DNA of 64,000 bases from Chloroflexi bacterium 44-23 (lineage in GTDB: Bacteria; Chloroflexota; Anaerolineae; Anaerolineales; Anaerolineaceae): assembly GCA_001899005.1 (NCBI GenBank), contig MKUW01000028.1:491163-555162 (forward strand). The letters run 5' to 3'. Position 1 is the stretch's first letter; each line of letters starts with the position of its first letter. Positions 1 to 8,661 of this stretch are shown piece by piece. The notes below the pieces were generated by a model. The model was not told where the DNA came from and made no database searches. It saw only the letters and a program-made list of their open reading frames with translations. A program made the position numbers and the translations under genes.

Positions 1-1550
1 CCACTGCCCGTGGCTGAGTATAGATCTTGCAGGTTGGCAGAACCGGTCATTTCAAACAAGCTGTCGACAAGCTTCGGGTATATCACTTCCACATCACGCA
101 AATCCAAAATACCCCGCGGGGCCAATATCTGACGGAAAAGTTCAGCACCACGCTCAGCAGAAGCTTTCAGTGCTTCAATGGCTAACACCGAGCGCAAGTT
201 ACGAGCTGTGGTGGGGTTGGCAAACTCCAGCCAGCTTGCTTGCGGAGTGATCCGATTTTCACGAGTAATGACTTCAATAACATCACCGGTTTGAACCTTG
301 TCTGAAAGCAAAGCTTCTTTACCATTAACTTCGACAGCGCTGATCTTATCGAGTAGTAATTCCTGTTGGATGGATCCAACCGCATCTAAGACCGTACTGC
401 CTTCCTCCAAAAAACGGGCACCCCCAGTGGGGGTTAAGATCTCAATGGGATGATAATGACTGATATCCTGACCATGACGCAATGCATAAATAATCCCCCA
501 GGTGTTCTCACCTTCCATCTCCTGGGTGGCAATCGCCACTTCGATGGCACCATATCCACGCAGCCAGGCAGTGCTTTGTAAAGCCCGGTATCCTTTTTGA
601 GGGCAAGCAATGTAATCATCAAAATGGTTCTGATCTAAATTGGGGCCAAAAAAGCGATTGACAGCAGCCAGAAGTTGATAACATTTAATGGGATCATTGT
701 CATCCAATATCAGGCGAAAGCTGATTAGGTCATTTAACGCCTCAAACGTATTCATAGATGCCTGACGGGACCGCGCCAGTCGCCGCAATTTTTGCCACGA
801 TTGCCAGTATCCATCGACGGTTACCGTAGCAGTCCCATTAAACCCGTTCTCCTCCATCACACCACCCAATTGGTGAAGTTTGGAATTAATAAAGTGCTGG
901 TTCAAACGCGGGTCGCTATCGATTTTCTGGCGCACAAATTCATAGGTTTCTGCATCCGCGTATGGAAAGGCCATATCCTCCAACCAACGCCGCCAGCGAT
1001 AGCAATTCAAAATTCCTGCCAGTTTACCGTAAGCCCGAATCGCCTCATTTGCCTTACGAAAACGCTTTTGTTCTGGCATATGCTCCAGTGTCATTACATT
1101 GTGGCTTTTATCGGCCAGTTTCACCAGAAAGACACCCGGGTCTTGAAAACGAGCAATCTTACGCAAGGTTTCCAAATCACGGGAACTGCCATCACGAGGA
1201 TTGCTGATTTTGGTAACACCATCGACAATATAAGCTACTTTTTCTCCCAAAGGGCCTGGGAAATGGTTGCGGATTTGATTGATATCACTATCCTGGTCTT
1301 CGACGCTGTCATGCAGTAAAGCTGCCATTGTCCAGGCTTCATTGCCTGCGAGATTATCAATGAAAGCGGCCACCCAAACACAGTGCGTTTCAAAATAAGG
1401 CTCACCACTCAAGCGCATTTGGCCGGCATGCAGCTCTTTTCCCCAACGGTATGCTTCGGCAATGGCGGGCGTACGGGCAACAAATGGCCCGGGGTTAAAT
1501 TCATCACCCAACTTTGGACGAATTTCATTAATATACTCAATTCTCACCAT
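1..1550 (-). CDS. RelA/SpoT homologue, degenerate synthetase half (partial)
   Basis: Long RSH protein for (p)ppGpp metabolism; the 3' end runs off the window, leaving about 516 codons from an ATG at 1550. The N-terminal HD hydrolase domain keeps its metal and catalytic residues: an ETHC histidine, LLHDSVED, and LADKSHN. The following synthetase region aligns with the family (FDDYIACP, GYRALQST, EVAIAT), but the GRPKxxYSI segment that binds ATP/GDP reads DGYWQSWQK, the YQSxHT motif reads YRALQST and EIQIRT reads EVAIAT. A TGS domain follows (EILTPTGG, then DKISAVEVNG). The family is bifunctional or monofunctional. From the residues seen I infer (p)ppGpp hydrolase activity with little or no synthetase activity. 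The start lacks a strong ribosome-binding site. Confidence 0.88.
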   Translation of the reverse strand, partial: MVRIEYINEIRPKLGDEFNPGPFVARTPAIAEAYRWGKELHAGQMRLSGEPYFETHCVWVAAFIDNLAGNEAWTMAALLHDSVEDQDSDINQIRNHFPGPLGEKVAYIVDGVTKISNPRDGSSRDLETLRKIARFQDPGVFLVKLADKSHNVMTLEHMPEQKRFRKANEAIRAYGKLAGILNCYRWRRWLEDMAFPYADAETYEFVRQKIDSDPRLNQHFINSKLHQLGGVMEENGFNGTATVTVDGYWQSWQKLRRLARSRQASMNTFEALNDLISFRLILDDNDPIKCYQLLAAVNRFFGPNLDQNHFDDYIACPQKGYRALQSTAWLRGYGAIEVAIATQEMEGENTWGIIYALRHGQDISHYHPIEILTPTGGARFLEEGSTVLDAVGSIQQELLLDKISAVEVNGKEALLSDKVQTGDVIEVITRENRITPQASWLEFANPTTARNLRSVLAIEALKASAERGAELFRQILAPRGILDLRDVEVIYPKLVDSLFEMTGSANLQDLYSATGS

Positions 1551-2023
1551 TTACGAAACTCTACTTTCAAACGGTTCCGGATTATTAATAAAGAACCTCA
1601 TAGTACAGTATACCGAAAAATGGATAAATCATCATCTTTTTGTGCTAAATGGCCAATGGCGTGATATTAAAATGAATCGTTCTCAGTTGTGATCATTTAC
1701 TGATGATAACCTTGCATTTTTTCAGAATCCAAGTAAAATAGGGTTTATCAAACGCTTGGGTGCCCCCCTCACTCAGGCGTTTGATAATTAAAAGTCAAAT
1801 CATAGAGGGTGTAGATGGACTGTACAAGCTTCAAGGTCGCTTTAGCTTGAGACAATAGCAGTTCAAAAGGTACAATCAAAGCAGATCAAGTTGATCGTTA
1901 GATTGGGGTTTAAACTAACCTCTTTGATTAAGCTTAGTTTATCTTGATTAGTATTATTTGGTGTGATTCTCGTTTGAAGCATAGCAGATTTCTTTAAAAA
2001 TAATGAATTATAAGGAGTTAATA
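1551..2023. other. intergenic region with an 11-bp-arm hairpin
   Basis: AT-rich gap between divergent genes. It holds one clear inverted repeat: arms TTATCAAACGC at 1745-1755 and GCGTTTGATAA at 1777-1787, with a 21-nt loop containing a C-run. No T-tract follows, so it is not an obvious terminator and could be an operator or RNA element. I see no tRNA or reading frame worth calling. Confidence 0.5.
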
Positions 2024-2503
2024 ATGCCATTTATAAATCTAATTTTACTTACCTTACATAATATCGCTCGCTGGGTTTTTATCGTGGTCGCAATTATTTT
2101 GTTAGTACAGTCTTTTCAGGGTTGGTTTGGCAAGAAAGTATACAGTGATCAGAATCGCACGCTTACAACAATATTTATCATTTTGTTTGATGTACAAATA
2201 TTAATTGGGATAATATTGTTTTTTAGCAAGGGCTGGGGCAGTGTCATGATGACCGCCGGCGATATCATGTCAACAGCAGCACTGCGTTTCTTTGCCGTAG
2301 AACACTGGATGATCATGCTTCTGGCGGTAATTTTGGCTCATATCGGCAGCGGCCAGGTTAAAAAAGCAGCTACAGATCTTCAAAAGTTTCGCCGGGCAGC
2401 CATCTGGTTCAGCATTTCATTCATTCTGGTGCTGGGTGGCATCCCCTGGCCAGGCATGGCAGCCGGGCGCCCGCTGTTACGGCTGTTTGGAATGACCATT
2501 TAG
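2024..2503 (+). CDS. small four-helix membrane protein, cytochrome-b-like family
   Basis: A 159-residue integral membrane protein with about four hydrophobic helices. It resembles small proteins often auto-named 'cytochrome B': an N-terminal LHNIARW helix, a GW-GKK loop, VQILIGIILFF, a FFAVEHWMIML helix, AHIGSG, and a C-terminal IPWPG. Two or three histidines sit in or near helices, but heme binding is not shown. I chose the ATG at 2024 because AAGGAG at 2012-2017 is correctly spaced; an in-frame ATG at 2003 lies upstream of that site. It is a single-gene unit with no informative neighbour. Function unknown. Confidence 0.75.
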   Translation: MPFINLILLTLHNIARWVFIVVAIILLVQSFQGWFGKKVYSDQNRTLTTIFIILFDVQILIGIILFFSKGWGSVMMTAGDIMSTAALRFFAVEHWMIMLLAVILAHIGSGQVKKAATDLQKFRRAAIWFSISFILVLGGIPWPGMAAGRPLLRLFGMTI

Positions 2504-2690
2504 TTCATTTTGTAAGGAAAGTCTACGCCCCGCCTCCTGTGGCTAAACCGCATGAAAGCATCAGTTGACTGTTTGAGCAATCCGAGTTTCTGTAGACGTC
2601 CGAAATTTTTATGATAATCAAGGTAAAAAGACTCATTTAGCGATCCTTTAAGGATCTTCAACACACACTTTCAAAAGCTTTGATTTCCGC

Positions 2691-3119
2691 TTACGGGAAT
2701 ATTTCCTGTGACCGTTTATTTTTCCGTAGTACCATGAAGGAAATCCACCAGACCAAGCCGGCAGCAGCTGTAAAATAAAAATATGCCGGGTGAAAGAAAA
2801 AATGAAAACCCAGACTGATCAGTCCCGTCCAGGCCGCACCCAAATACCCAAATATCAGATTCATTCGCCTGGCAAAAGGCATTTTTCGCCATGGAGACAA
2901 TAACCCGAGGATGATTGCAACGCTCAGACCCAGTATCAGTAAAACGAACCATAAACCCAGCCAGGGGTCTACAGACTGATATCCGAGTTCGCGATAAGAA
3001 GTGATTGTTGTTGGCAATTGCAGCAATGTCAGAACCAATGTTGTCACCTGAATGGTTAAATAAATCGGTAAAAATAATCTGTATTGATATAAGCGCTCTT
3101 CCAGTTCATCATTCATCAA
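2691..3119 (-). CDS. four-helix membrane protein coupled to PadR regulator
   Basis: A 142-residue protein with four predicted hydrophobic segments (near residues 15-38, 53-75, 86-105 and 108-130) and a basic C-terminus. Its ATG overlaps the stop of the upstream PadR-family gene by four bases, so the two are translationally coupled. In PadR pairs of this type the second gene often encodes a membrane protein controlled with its own repressor. I do not recognise the family beyond that and give no function. Confidence 0.7.
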   Translation of the reverse strand: MMNDELEERLYQYRLFLPIYLTIQVTTLVLTLLQLPTTITSYRELGYQSVDPWLGLWFVLLILGLSVAIILGLLSPWRKMPFARRMNLIFGYLGAAWTGLISLGFHFFFHPAYFYFTAAAGLVWWISFMVLRKNKRSQEIFP

Positions 3120-3496
3120 TCACCTTCCTTTTCCAATTTTTCCAATACGGATTGCATGTGTGCAACAATATCTGCTTGCTGGAAAACAAGTAGATTTCTC
3201 TGAATAAAGTGTCCCAGTAAACATAAGCCTTCAGTGGTAAGCATGTAATAGCGACGGTCAGGTCCACTGGCCGAATGAGTTAATTTACTGCTCACCAGGC
3301 CCACTTTTTCAAAGCGATTTAAAGCGCGGTAAATACTGTTGGCATCGGCAGAAATTGTCCCCTGACTGGAACATTCAATTAAATCTCTCATCTCAAATGG
3401 GTACGATTCTCGTTCGTTAAGAAGCAACAATATCCAAAAACTTAGCAGCCCCTTCTTAAAAACTTCTTCCCAGGTTGAAAGCAGTTGATCATCCAT
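3116..3496 (-). CDS. PadR-family transcriptional regulator
   Basis: A 126-residue winged-helix protein. The N-terminal half has the PadR pattern: GLLSFWILLLL, YPFEMRDLIE, an ANSIYRALNRFEKVGLV recognition region, and the wing SGPDRRYYMLTTEG. The C-terminal helix around residues 95-125 would form the short dimerisation domain. It is first in a two-gene operon with a membrane protein. A palindrome overlapping the -10 region upstream suggests autorepression, common in this family. The effector is unknown. Confidence 0.85.
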   Translation of the reverse strand: MDDQLLSTWEEVFKKGLLSFWILLLLNERESYPFEMRDLIECSSQGTISADANSIYRALNRFEKVGLVSSKLTHSASGPDRRYYMLTTEGLCLLGHFIQRNLLVFQQADIVAHMQSVLEKLEKEGD

Positions 3497-3525
3497 TTTT
3501 CCATACTATTATTCCAAAGATGTAT

Positions 3526-3565
3526 TATACTAAATGTATAGTAGCACGAATTATTGAATTGTCAA
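3526..3565 (-). promoter_or_regulatory. padR promoter with candidate operator
   Basis: On the minus strand TTGACA (3565-3560) is followed after 19 bases by TATACA (3540-3535). The palindrome TATAC-TAAAT-GTATA at 3526-3540 covers the -10 element, where a bound PadR dimer would block transcription. The 19-base spacing is a little long, so the exact -10 is uncertain. Confidence 0.5.
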
Positions 3566-3710
3566 TACCCAATTTTGCTATTTTTTCCTTGGCTTACAGG
3601 TTCTGCGGTGGCAATTCTAGCGAACTTTTCAGGATTTGAGTTGTTACCCACACTGCTATCCCTGTCTCCGATCAGTTTTTTTTCTGCCAACCCGAATACA
3701 CAGGCACCCG

Positions 3711-4403
3711 TTAGCCCCTTCGCTTTTCTCCCAAAATATCCTTCAATTGCGCTGTGCTTTCCAGAATCAAATCTGCTCCGGCTCGACGTAATTCTCTTTC
3801 GGTTCCAAAGCCGCACAAAACGCCGACTGTCTGTGCACTGGCAGCTTTTCCCGCCCGAATGTCAACAGTCGTATCGCCAATCATCAAACATTGCTGTGGA
3901 TGCAAACCCATATCCGTGGCTGCTTTTATGACCGGGTCTGGAAAAGGTTTGGTGTAACGGCAAGATTGTGAGGTGACTACGCTCTTAAAGAGCTGGGTGA
4001 TATTAAACTGATCAAGGAACAAATTGGTCGTCATCTCATCGCGGGCACTTACAATCGCCATCGGAAACTGGCTGTACAGGGTTGCCAGCATTTCAAATAC
4101 CCCTTTGACCATCCAGAATAATCTCGGCTTGCATCCCAAATTGCTTTTGATCATTCGATGATAAAGAAAGGTAATTTTATCATCGAGGTTTAATCGATCT
4201 AATGTTTCGTAGAGCACGTTCCCAGGCGATTCCGAGGCCATGATCAACCAGCGCGCCAGGCGCTGGTGATTTCCACGCGGAGAGAGAAAATTGACAGGTG
4301 CCAGTAAATTGGTAAAACGGCTGACCCAGACATCATCGGTGTCACTCAACGTGCCGTCTACATCAAAACAAAGTCCCTCAATTCGATCTAGATCCAATCC
4401 CAT
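3711..4403 (-). CDS. HAD-family phosphatase (phosphoglycolate-phosphatase-like)
   Basis: A 230-residue haloacid-dehalogenase phosphatase. Motif I is DVDGTL with nucleophile Asp14 and acid/base Asp16; motif II is the Ser of IVSAR; the motif III Lys lies in TKPFPDP; motif IV is GDTTVD. The helical cap lies between motifs I and II, as in subfamily I enzymes such as phosphoglycolate phosphatase and beta-phosphoglucomutase. Substrate cannot be read from sequence. It is the last gene of a three-gene operon, three bases after the metallopeptidase stop. Confidence 0.85.
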   Translation of the reverse strand: MGLDLDRIEGLCFDVDGTLSDTDDVWVSRFTNLLAPVNFLSPRGNHQRLARWLIMASESPGNVLYETLDRLNLDDKITFLYHRMIKSNLGCKPRLFWMVKGVFEMLATLYSQFPMAIVSARDEMTTNLFLDQFNITQLFKSVVTSQSCRYTKPFPDPVIKAATDMGLHPQQCLMIGDTTVDIRAGKAASAQTVGVLCGFGTERELRRAGADLILESTAQLKDILGEKRRG

Positions 4404-4406
4404 GTT

Positions 4407-5858
4407 TCACCCGGAAATAAAAAGGGGGAATTGACGCCAGATTTCTTGCAAAAGTTTCATATCCGGTGCCATCATCCACAAAATCTGGTCTTCATAACGA
4501 GCAACCACCACAATACTTTCGGCACTATCCCAGCGCAAGAAGTCGCTCTGATCCGGCTCAGGGGATCCCCAGCGCTGGCTGCCATATGTTACAAATTCAT
4601 CCCAAAACTGCGTAGCATCCGCGTCCGTATCCCATTGACTGCGGAAAACGAGCACATTTTCATCAGTCGTAGGGTTGTTATAGACAACGTAGCGATCCCC
4701 GCCCCAACCTTCAGAAGCCATTTCGGCTGCATCAACCGCAACATTCCAGTTTGCCTCGTACGATTGAGAGAGTAACAGGTATGTGTACCACTCTCCCAGA
4801 GTATTATCATCAATTTTTTGCCACTCTGAACCGAGTATGTCATCAAGATCTGCAATCTCTATTTTTAACGGCACATCCTGCGGATAGCGCTCAGGGTGTA
4901 AGATTTGCTCTGTTGATACGGGAGGACTGCCATAAGCCTGGTCTACAGCTGCCATTCCTCCCTGATCGTACAAGGTCTGCACAAAATTCAGCCCTTTATC
5001 ATAAGGAAACAAAAAATCCGATTGTAGAAAAAGAGGCGTTGTATCATATACCGGGCTCTCATAGCTGTTATAGTATTGAAAAACCTCTTTTTTGTCTTTG
5101 AAAGTAGAATATTTTGCAAACCAAAGTGTTTCCGTCAGGGTGGCGTCCCCTTCGACCAGCGCCTGCACCGCCGCGCAATACTCCGAATCAAGCTGGCAGT
5201 TTTGATCATCCAAGCCCAAACCATCCCTTAAATCATAAGCTTGATCCTGCAGGGCATGGGTAAACTCGTGCGCGTAAGTCATCCGGTGAGGGCCGCCAAA
5301 AGCATCATCAGCCACCACCACCATTTCTTTGGTTTCGTTATCATAATAACCTGCGATTTGTTCACTGTACAAATCGACAAACATGGCATTTAAATCATAA
5401 TCTTTTTCCAATAATCCGAACAGATTGAGGATGATAGTATCCCGGCGATTCTCCTCCTCATCATAATCAGCGAAAAAATCACCCATCACCTGTTCGTTCA
5501 GTTGCTCCGTAGTCATCAATTTTCGGGTAATCTCGCCTTGCAAACGTATCCCGCGCAATTCCATCACCTGGGATTCAATTTTTTCCATCTCTGCGCTCAC
5601 TTTTGCCGGCAGCAAATCACCCGAACCTTCACTCGGGACCTGGGCAGATGGCGTGGCGGTCATGCTTTCGGGCGCTTGCCTGGTTACATACGGAAGCTGA
5701 ATGGGGGTCTTTACCGGAGCAGTCTCAGTCAGCGCGTTTACGCCTTGGACGGGAGCCATCCATAGGACCGCGGCTCCAGTGATGAGCAAACAACAACAGC
5801 AGATGACTACCAGTATCATCACAATAATGGCGATCAGAGCAACCCCTTTTTTATTCAT
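4407..5858 (-). CDS. membrane-anchored HEFTH zinc metallopeptidase-like protein
   Basis: A 483-residue protein with one N-terminal hydrophobic anchor (residues 7-34, including a run of Cys), a Thr/Pro-rich linker and a large extracellular domain. HEFTH at residues 197-201 matches the HExxH zinc site, and Glu236 in VEGDAT is a possible third ligand of the gluzincin type. The rest does not match a peptidase family I can name. Similar proteins are usually annotated hypothetical. It lies 12 bases after the C39/TPR gene, so a shared extracytoplasmic role is plausible. Proteolytic activity is inferred from the motif alone. Confidence 0.7.
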   Translation of the reverse strand: MNKKGVALIAIIVMILVVICCCCLLITGAAVLWMAPVQGVNALTETAPVKTPIQLPYVTRQAPESMTATPSAQVPSEGSGDLLPAKVSAEMEKIESQVMELRGIRLQGEITRKLMTTEQLNEQVMGDFFADYDEEENRRDTIILNLFGLLEKDYDLNAMFVDLYSEQIAGYYDNETKEMVVVADDAFGGPHRMTYAHEFTHALQDQAYDLRDGLGLDDQNCQLDSEYCAAVQALVEGDATLTETLWFAKYSTFKDKKEVFQYYNSYESPVYDTTPLFLQSDFLFPYDKGLNFVQTLYDQGGMAAVDQAYGSPPVSTEQILHPERYPQDVPLKIEIADLDDILGSEWQKIDDNTLGEWYTYLLLSQSYEANWNVAVDAAEMASEGWGGDRYVVYNNPTTDENVLVFRSQWDTDADATQFWDEFVTYGSQRWGSPEPDQSDFLRWDSAESIVVVARYEDQILWMMAPDMKLLQEIWRQFPLFISG

Positions 5859-5870
5859 ATCCCTCCCCGG

Positions 5871-7139
5871 TTAATTTTGATTGACATAATCCAAAGCATA
5901 TTGTGCATCCAGATAGTTTGGGTGCGCTGCTAATGCCGCTTGAAATGACTCGATCGCTTTTTGTTTATCGCCCAAGCGATACAACCCCCAGCCTTTCCAA
6001 AGCAGCGCTTCTTCTGAATTCGGGGTGCGTTCCAGCGCGTAATCCACCAGCGACATCAAATCATCTGTCCTTAAGGAGTGAAAATAAGCCAGGAATGGTC
6101 CAAACTGATAGCGCAGCATGCGCTGAGGCCATCCAATCTGACGCGCTTTATCATATGCCTGAGTGGCGAAATTATTCTCATCAAAATAAACATAGTTACT
6201 GCCCAGATTAAACCAGGCGTACACGTTTTGCGGATCAGATTCAGTTTCCTGTTTGGCAATATCCAATGCATTCTGACGGTTTTTATCCACATCCCAGTTA
6301 TCTCCCAGAATCGCCTGGATGGTCGCTTCCTGTTCCGGTAAATACACCAGAATGTAGACTCGGTTAAAAGCCTGCCACTGGCGGTCAATGAGATCGTAAT
6401 CAAACCATTTATTCTCACCTGCAAATGAATCCTGGCCGAGGAACTTGCGGTTTTGATCATCATAACCATTAATTAACAGATAGTGGCCGGCCCAACGATC
6501 ATCGTTTGGCCAAAAGTTTTCATCAAAATGGAAAGTTTCTTCAATCATCACCGGAACGCCTGCTGCCAAAAGCTTCTTTATTAATTCCAGGTCGCCCCCG
6601 ACACGATAAATGGTCTGAAGCCAACCAGCGTAATTCTTGGTGTAATAATCCAATTCTTCCACATTGACATTGCGGTCCTGTGCAATTGGTTTGATTACAT
6701 CCGAAATGGTAAATTGATCACCCTTCCAGCCATAATAACGCAGATACATTGCCAATGTGGCCGGACCACAATTGTTAATATCCTGCTTTTCATACGGTGG
6801 CGTATCCAGGATCACGGTTTGAGGAATAGCGGTTGGGTTGGACGTCGGTTCAGCTGTAGCTTGTGTTGGAAACTGTGTCGATTGAGTTGTGGATGCTGTC
6901 GCGGTTATGCCAATCTGCGTAGCCGTTGGTTGCGGTGCGATAAGCGTTATGCTGCCGGGGTTGGCTGTCGGGATGGGAGAAACCGGATGGATAACGCCAT
7001 TCACATAGGTACGGACTACTTCCCAGCGCCACAGAAGGCGTGATTGCATACCAGGGGTAAGAAAAACCCCAATGATTAGCACCAAGGCAACTACAATCGC
7101 TGCCGGCCAAAATTTTTTAATTAACTGTTTGCTGTTCAT
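5871..7139 (-). CDS. anchored C39-like peptidase with TPR tail
   Basis: A 422-residue protein with an N-terminal transmembrane helix (about 11-30), a Thr/Pro-rich linker (about 50-110), a C39-like papain-fold domain (about 112-265) and TPR-like helical repeats (about 280-420). The catalytic set is visible: Cys124 in NNCGPATLAM, His219 in GHYLLINGYDD and a following Asp227/228. Bacteriocin-transporter C39 domains process leader peptides, but here no ABC module is present, so it is a stand-alone extracellular enzyme or binding protein. First gene of an operon with the HEFTH protein and the HAD phosphatase. Confidence 0.8.
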   Translation of the reverse strand: MNSKQLIKKFWPAAIVVALVLIIGVFLTPGMQSRLLWRWEVVRTYVNGVIHPVSPIPTANPGSITLIAPQPTATQIGITATASTTQSTQFPTQATAEPTSNPTAIPQTVILDTPPYEKQDINNCGPATLAMYLRYYGWKGDQFTISDVIKPIAQDRNVNVEELDYYTKNYAGWLQTIYRVGGDLELIKKLLAAGVPVMIEETFHFDENFWPNDDRWAGHYLLINGYDDQNRKFLGQDSFAGENKWFDYDLIDRQWQAFNRVYILVYLPEQEATIQAILGDNWDVDKNRQNALDIAKQETESDPQNVYAWFNLGSNYVYFDENNFATQAYDKARQIGWPQRMLRYQFGPFLAYFHSLRTDDLMSLVDYALERTPNSEEALLWKGWGLYRLGDKQKAIESFQAALAAHPNYLDAQYALDYVNQN

Positions 7140-7167
7140 TCCGTCGATTCTAACAGCAAAACGATCT

Positions 7168-7252
7168 TTTCAATAAAACAATGTAGAGGAGTGTGTTCAG
7201 ACTCATGATCGCCCACCTAAAAACACTCTGCCTCCAATTTTCGAAAAAATAC
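7168..7252. repeat. palindromic dispersed repeat A, copy 1 (degenerate left arm)
   Basis: About 85 bp matching copies at 9403-9485 and 46521-46605. The ends (TTCAATAAAA... and ...GAAA-nn-ATAC) and the right arm (ATCGCCC-CCTAAAAACACTCTG) are conserved. The left palindrome arm has decayed. It sits between the C39/TPR gene and miaB. Confidence 0.75.
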
Positions 7253-7325
7253 AGGCAAAACCTCATTTAATATCATATAAATATTTCAAATCGGAGTAAT
7301 TCAGTGGTCTTTTTATCCAAAATGT

Positions 7326-7334
7326 TGTTATAAT
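7326..7334 (+). promoter_or_regulatory. extended -10 promoter of miaB, likely leaderless
   Basis: TGTTATAAT is a consensus extended -10 (TG-n-TATAAT). It ends seven bases before the miaB ATG, and no ribosome-binding site lies between, so transcription should start at or next to the start codon. Confidence 0.6.
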
Positions 7335-7341
7335 TTGGCCT

Positions 7342-8661
7342 ATGAAATATCATATTTGGACTGAAGGCTGCCAAATGAATGTGGCAGATTCCATGCGAGT
7401 CGCTTCTGCACTTGAGAAAATGGGTTACCACGATACTGGTAAAGCCAATGATGCAGACGTAATTATTTTGAATACCTGCGTTGTTCGCCAGAGTGCCGAA
7501 GACAAAGCTGTTGGCCGTTTGAGTTCTCTGCGGCCTCTAAAAGATGAAAACCCCAACCTGATAATCAACCTGATGGGCTGCATGGTTGGGATTAAAAACA
7601 CTGATGTTCTTCAGAAGCGTTTTCCTTACGTCGATGTTTTTTCACCGCCTTCCGACCCGGAACCGTTGGTGAAGCATTTGCTCGAGAAAGAGGGACGCCT
7701 GCATGAGCTGGATGAAACCCTAACGCGCTTTGCCATTATGGATGGCGACCTGGTTCTGCCAGATGCTGTTCAGGACAATCTCGTTTCAAGTTTCGTTTCA
7801 GTCGTGCTGGGCTGTTCACATGCCTGTACCTACTGCATCATCCCGTATCGCCGCGGTGTTGAAAAGAGCCGACCACCACAGGATATCATGCAAGAAGCGC
7901 AATCATTGGCCCGCCAGGGCGTTAAAGAGATCACGCTCCTGGGCCAAATTGTTGATCGTTACGGCAAGGATGACCCAGATTACCCTACCCTGGGTGGTCT
8001 GATCCGGCGCTTACATACGGTTGAAGGAATTGAACGCATACGCTTTTTGACTTCACATCCCAACTATATGACCACTGAATTACTGGACACGGTCGCCAAT
8101 TATCCCAAGGCGATGCCCCATATCGAAGTCCCGATTCAAGCCGGTAACGATCAGGTTTTAGAAAACATGCGCCGAGGTTACACCAACACTCAATATCGCG
8201 AATTGGTGGCACAAATTCGTGAAAGAATTCCAGGTGTATCCATTGCGACCGATATTATCGTCGGCTTCCCCGGAGAGACAGAAACCCAATACCAGGATAC
8301 ATACGACCTGCTGGCCGATCTGAAACTTGATGTCGCTCATCTAGCGAGATACTCGCCTCGTGAGGGCACCGTCTCTGCGCGCCGTATGCCGGACGATGTA
8401 CCGGATGAAGAAAAATGGCGCCGTTTCCGCGCCCTCGAAGAATTGCAAACCGAAATTGTCACCCAAATTCATGCGGGTTACCTGGATAAAACCATCCCGG
8501 TGCTGTTTGAAGGAAAAAGCAAAAAGGGCCGCTGGCGTGGGCGTACAGAAACCAATAAGCTCGTATTTGTAGAAAGCGATCAAGATTTACTCGGCAAATT
8601 GCTGCCAGTTCAGGTTTACTGGACCGGTCCGTGGACGATGCTGGCCAAAATCAGTGCATGA
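7342..8661 (+). CDS. miaB: tRNA-2-methylthio-N6-dimethylallyladenosine synthase
   Basis: A 439-residue methylthiotransferase that adds the methylthio group to i6A37 in tRNAs reading UNN codons. The N-terminal UPF0004 domain has cluster cysteines Cys10 (TEGCQMN), Cys46 (NTCVVR) and Cys80 (MGCMVG). The radical-SAM domain has Cys158, Cys162 and Cys165 in GCSHACTYC, followed by PYRRG. A TRAM domain is at the C-terminus. Length fits MiaB; MtaB or RimO are less likely given TEGCQMN and PYRRGVEKSRP. Its stop overlaps the next start (ATGA). Upstream there is no ribosome-binding site, but an extended -10 lies seven bases away. Confidence 0.93.
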   Translation: MKYHIWTEGCQMNVADSMRVASALEKMGYHDTGKANDADVIILNTCVVRQSAEDKAVGRLSSLRPLKDENPNLIINLMGCMVGIKNTDVLQKRFPYVDVFSPPSDPEPLVKHLLEKEGRLHELDETLTRFAIMDGDLVLPDAVQDNLVSSFVSVVLGCSHACTYCIIPYRRGVEKSRPPQDIMQEAQSLARQGVKEITLLGQIVDRYGKDDPDYPTLGGLIRRLHTVEGIERIRFLTSHPNYMTTELLDTVANYPKAMPHIEVPIQAGNDQVLENMRRGYTNTQYRELVAQIRERIPGVSIATDIIVGFPGETETQYQDTYDLLADLKLDVAHLARYSPREGTVSARRMPDDVPDEEKWRRFRALEELQTEIVTQIHAGYLDKTIPVLFEGKSKKGRWRGRTETNKLVFVESDQDLLGKLLPVQVYWTGPWTMLAKISA

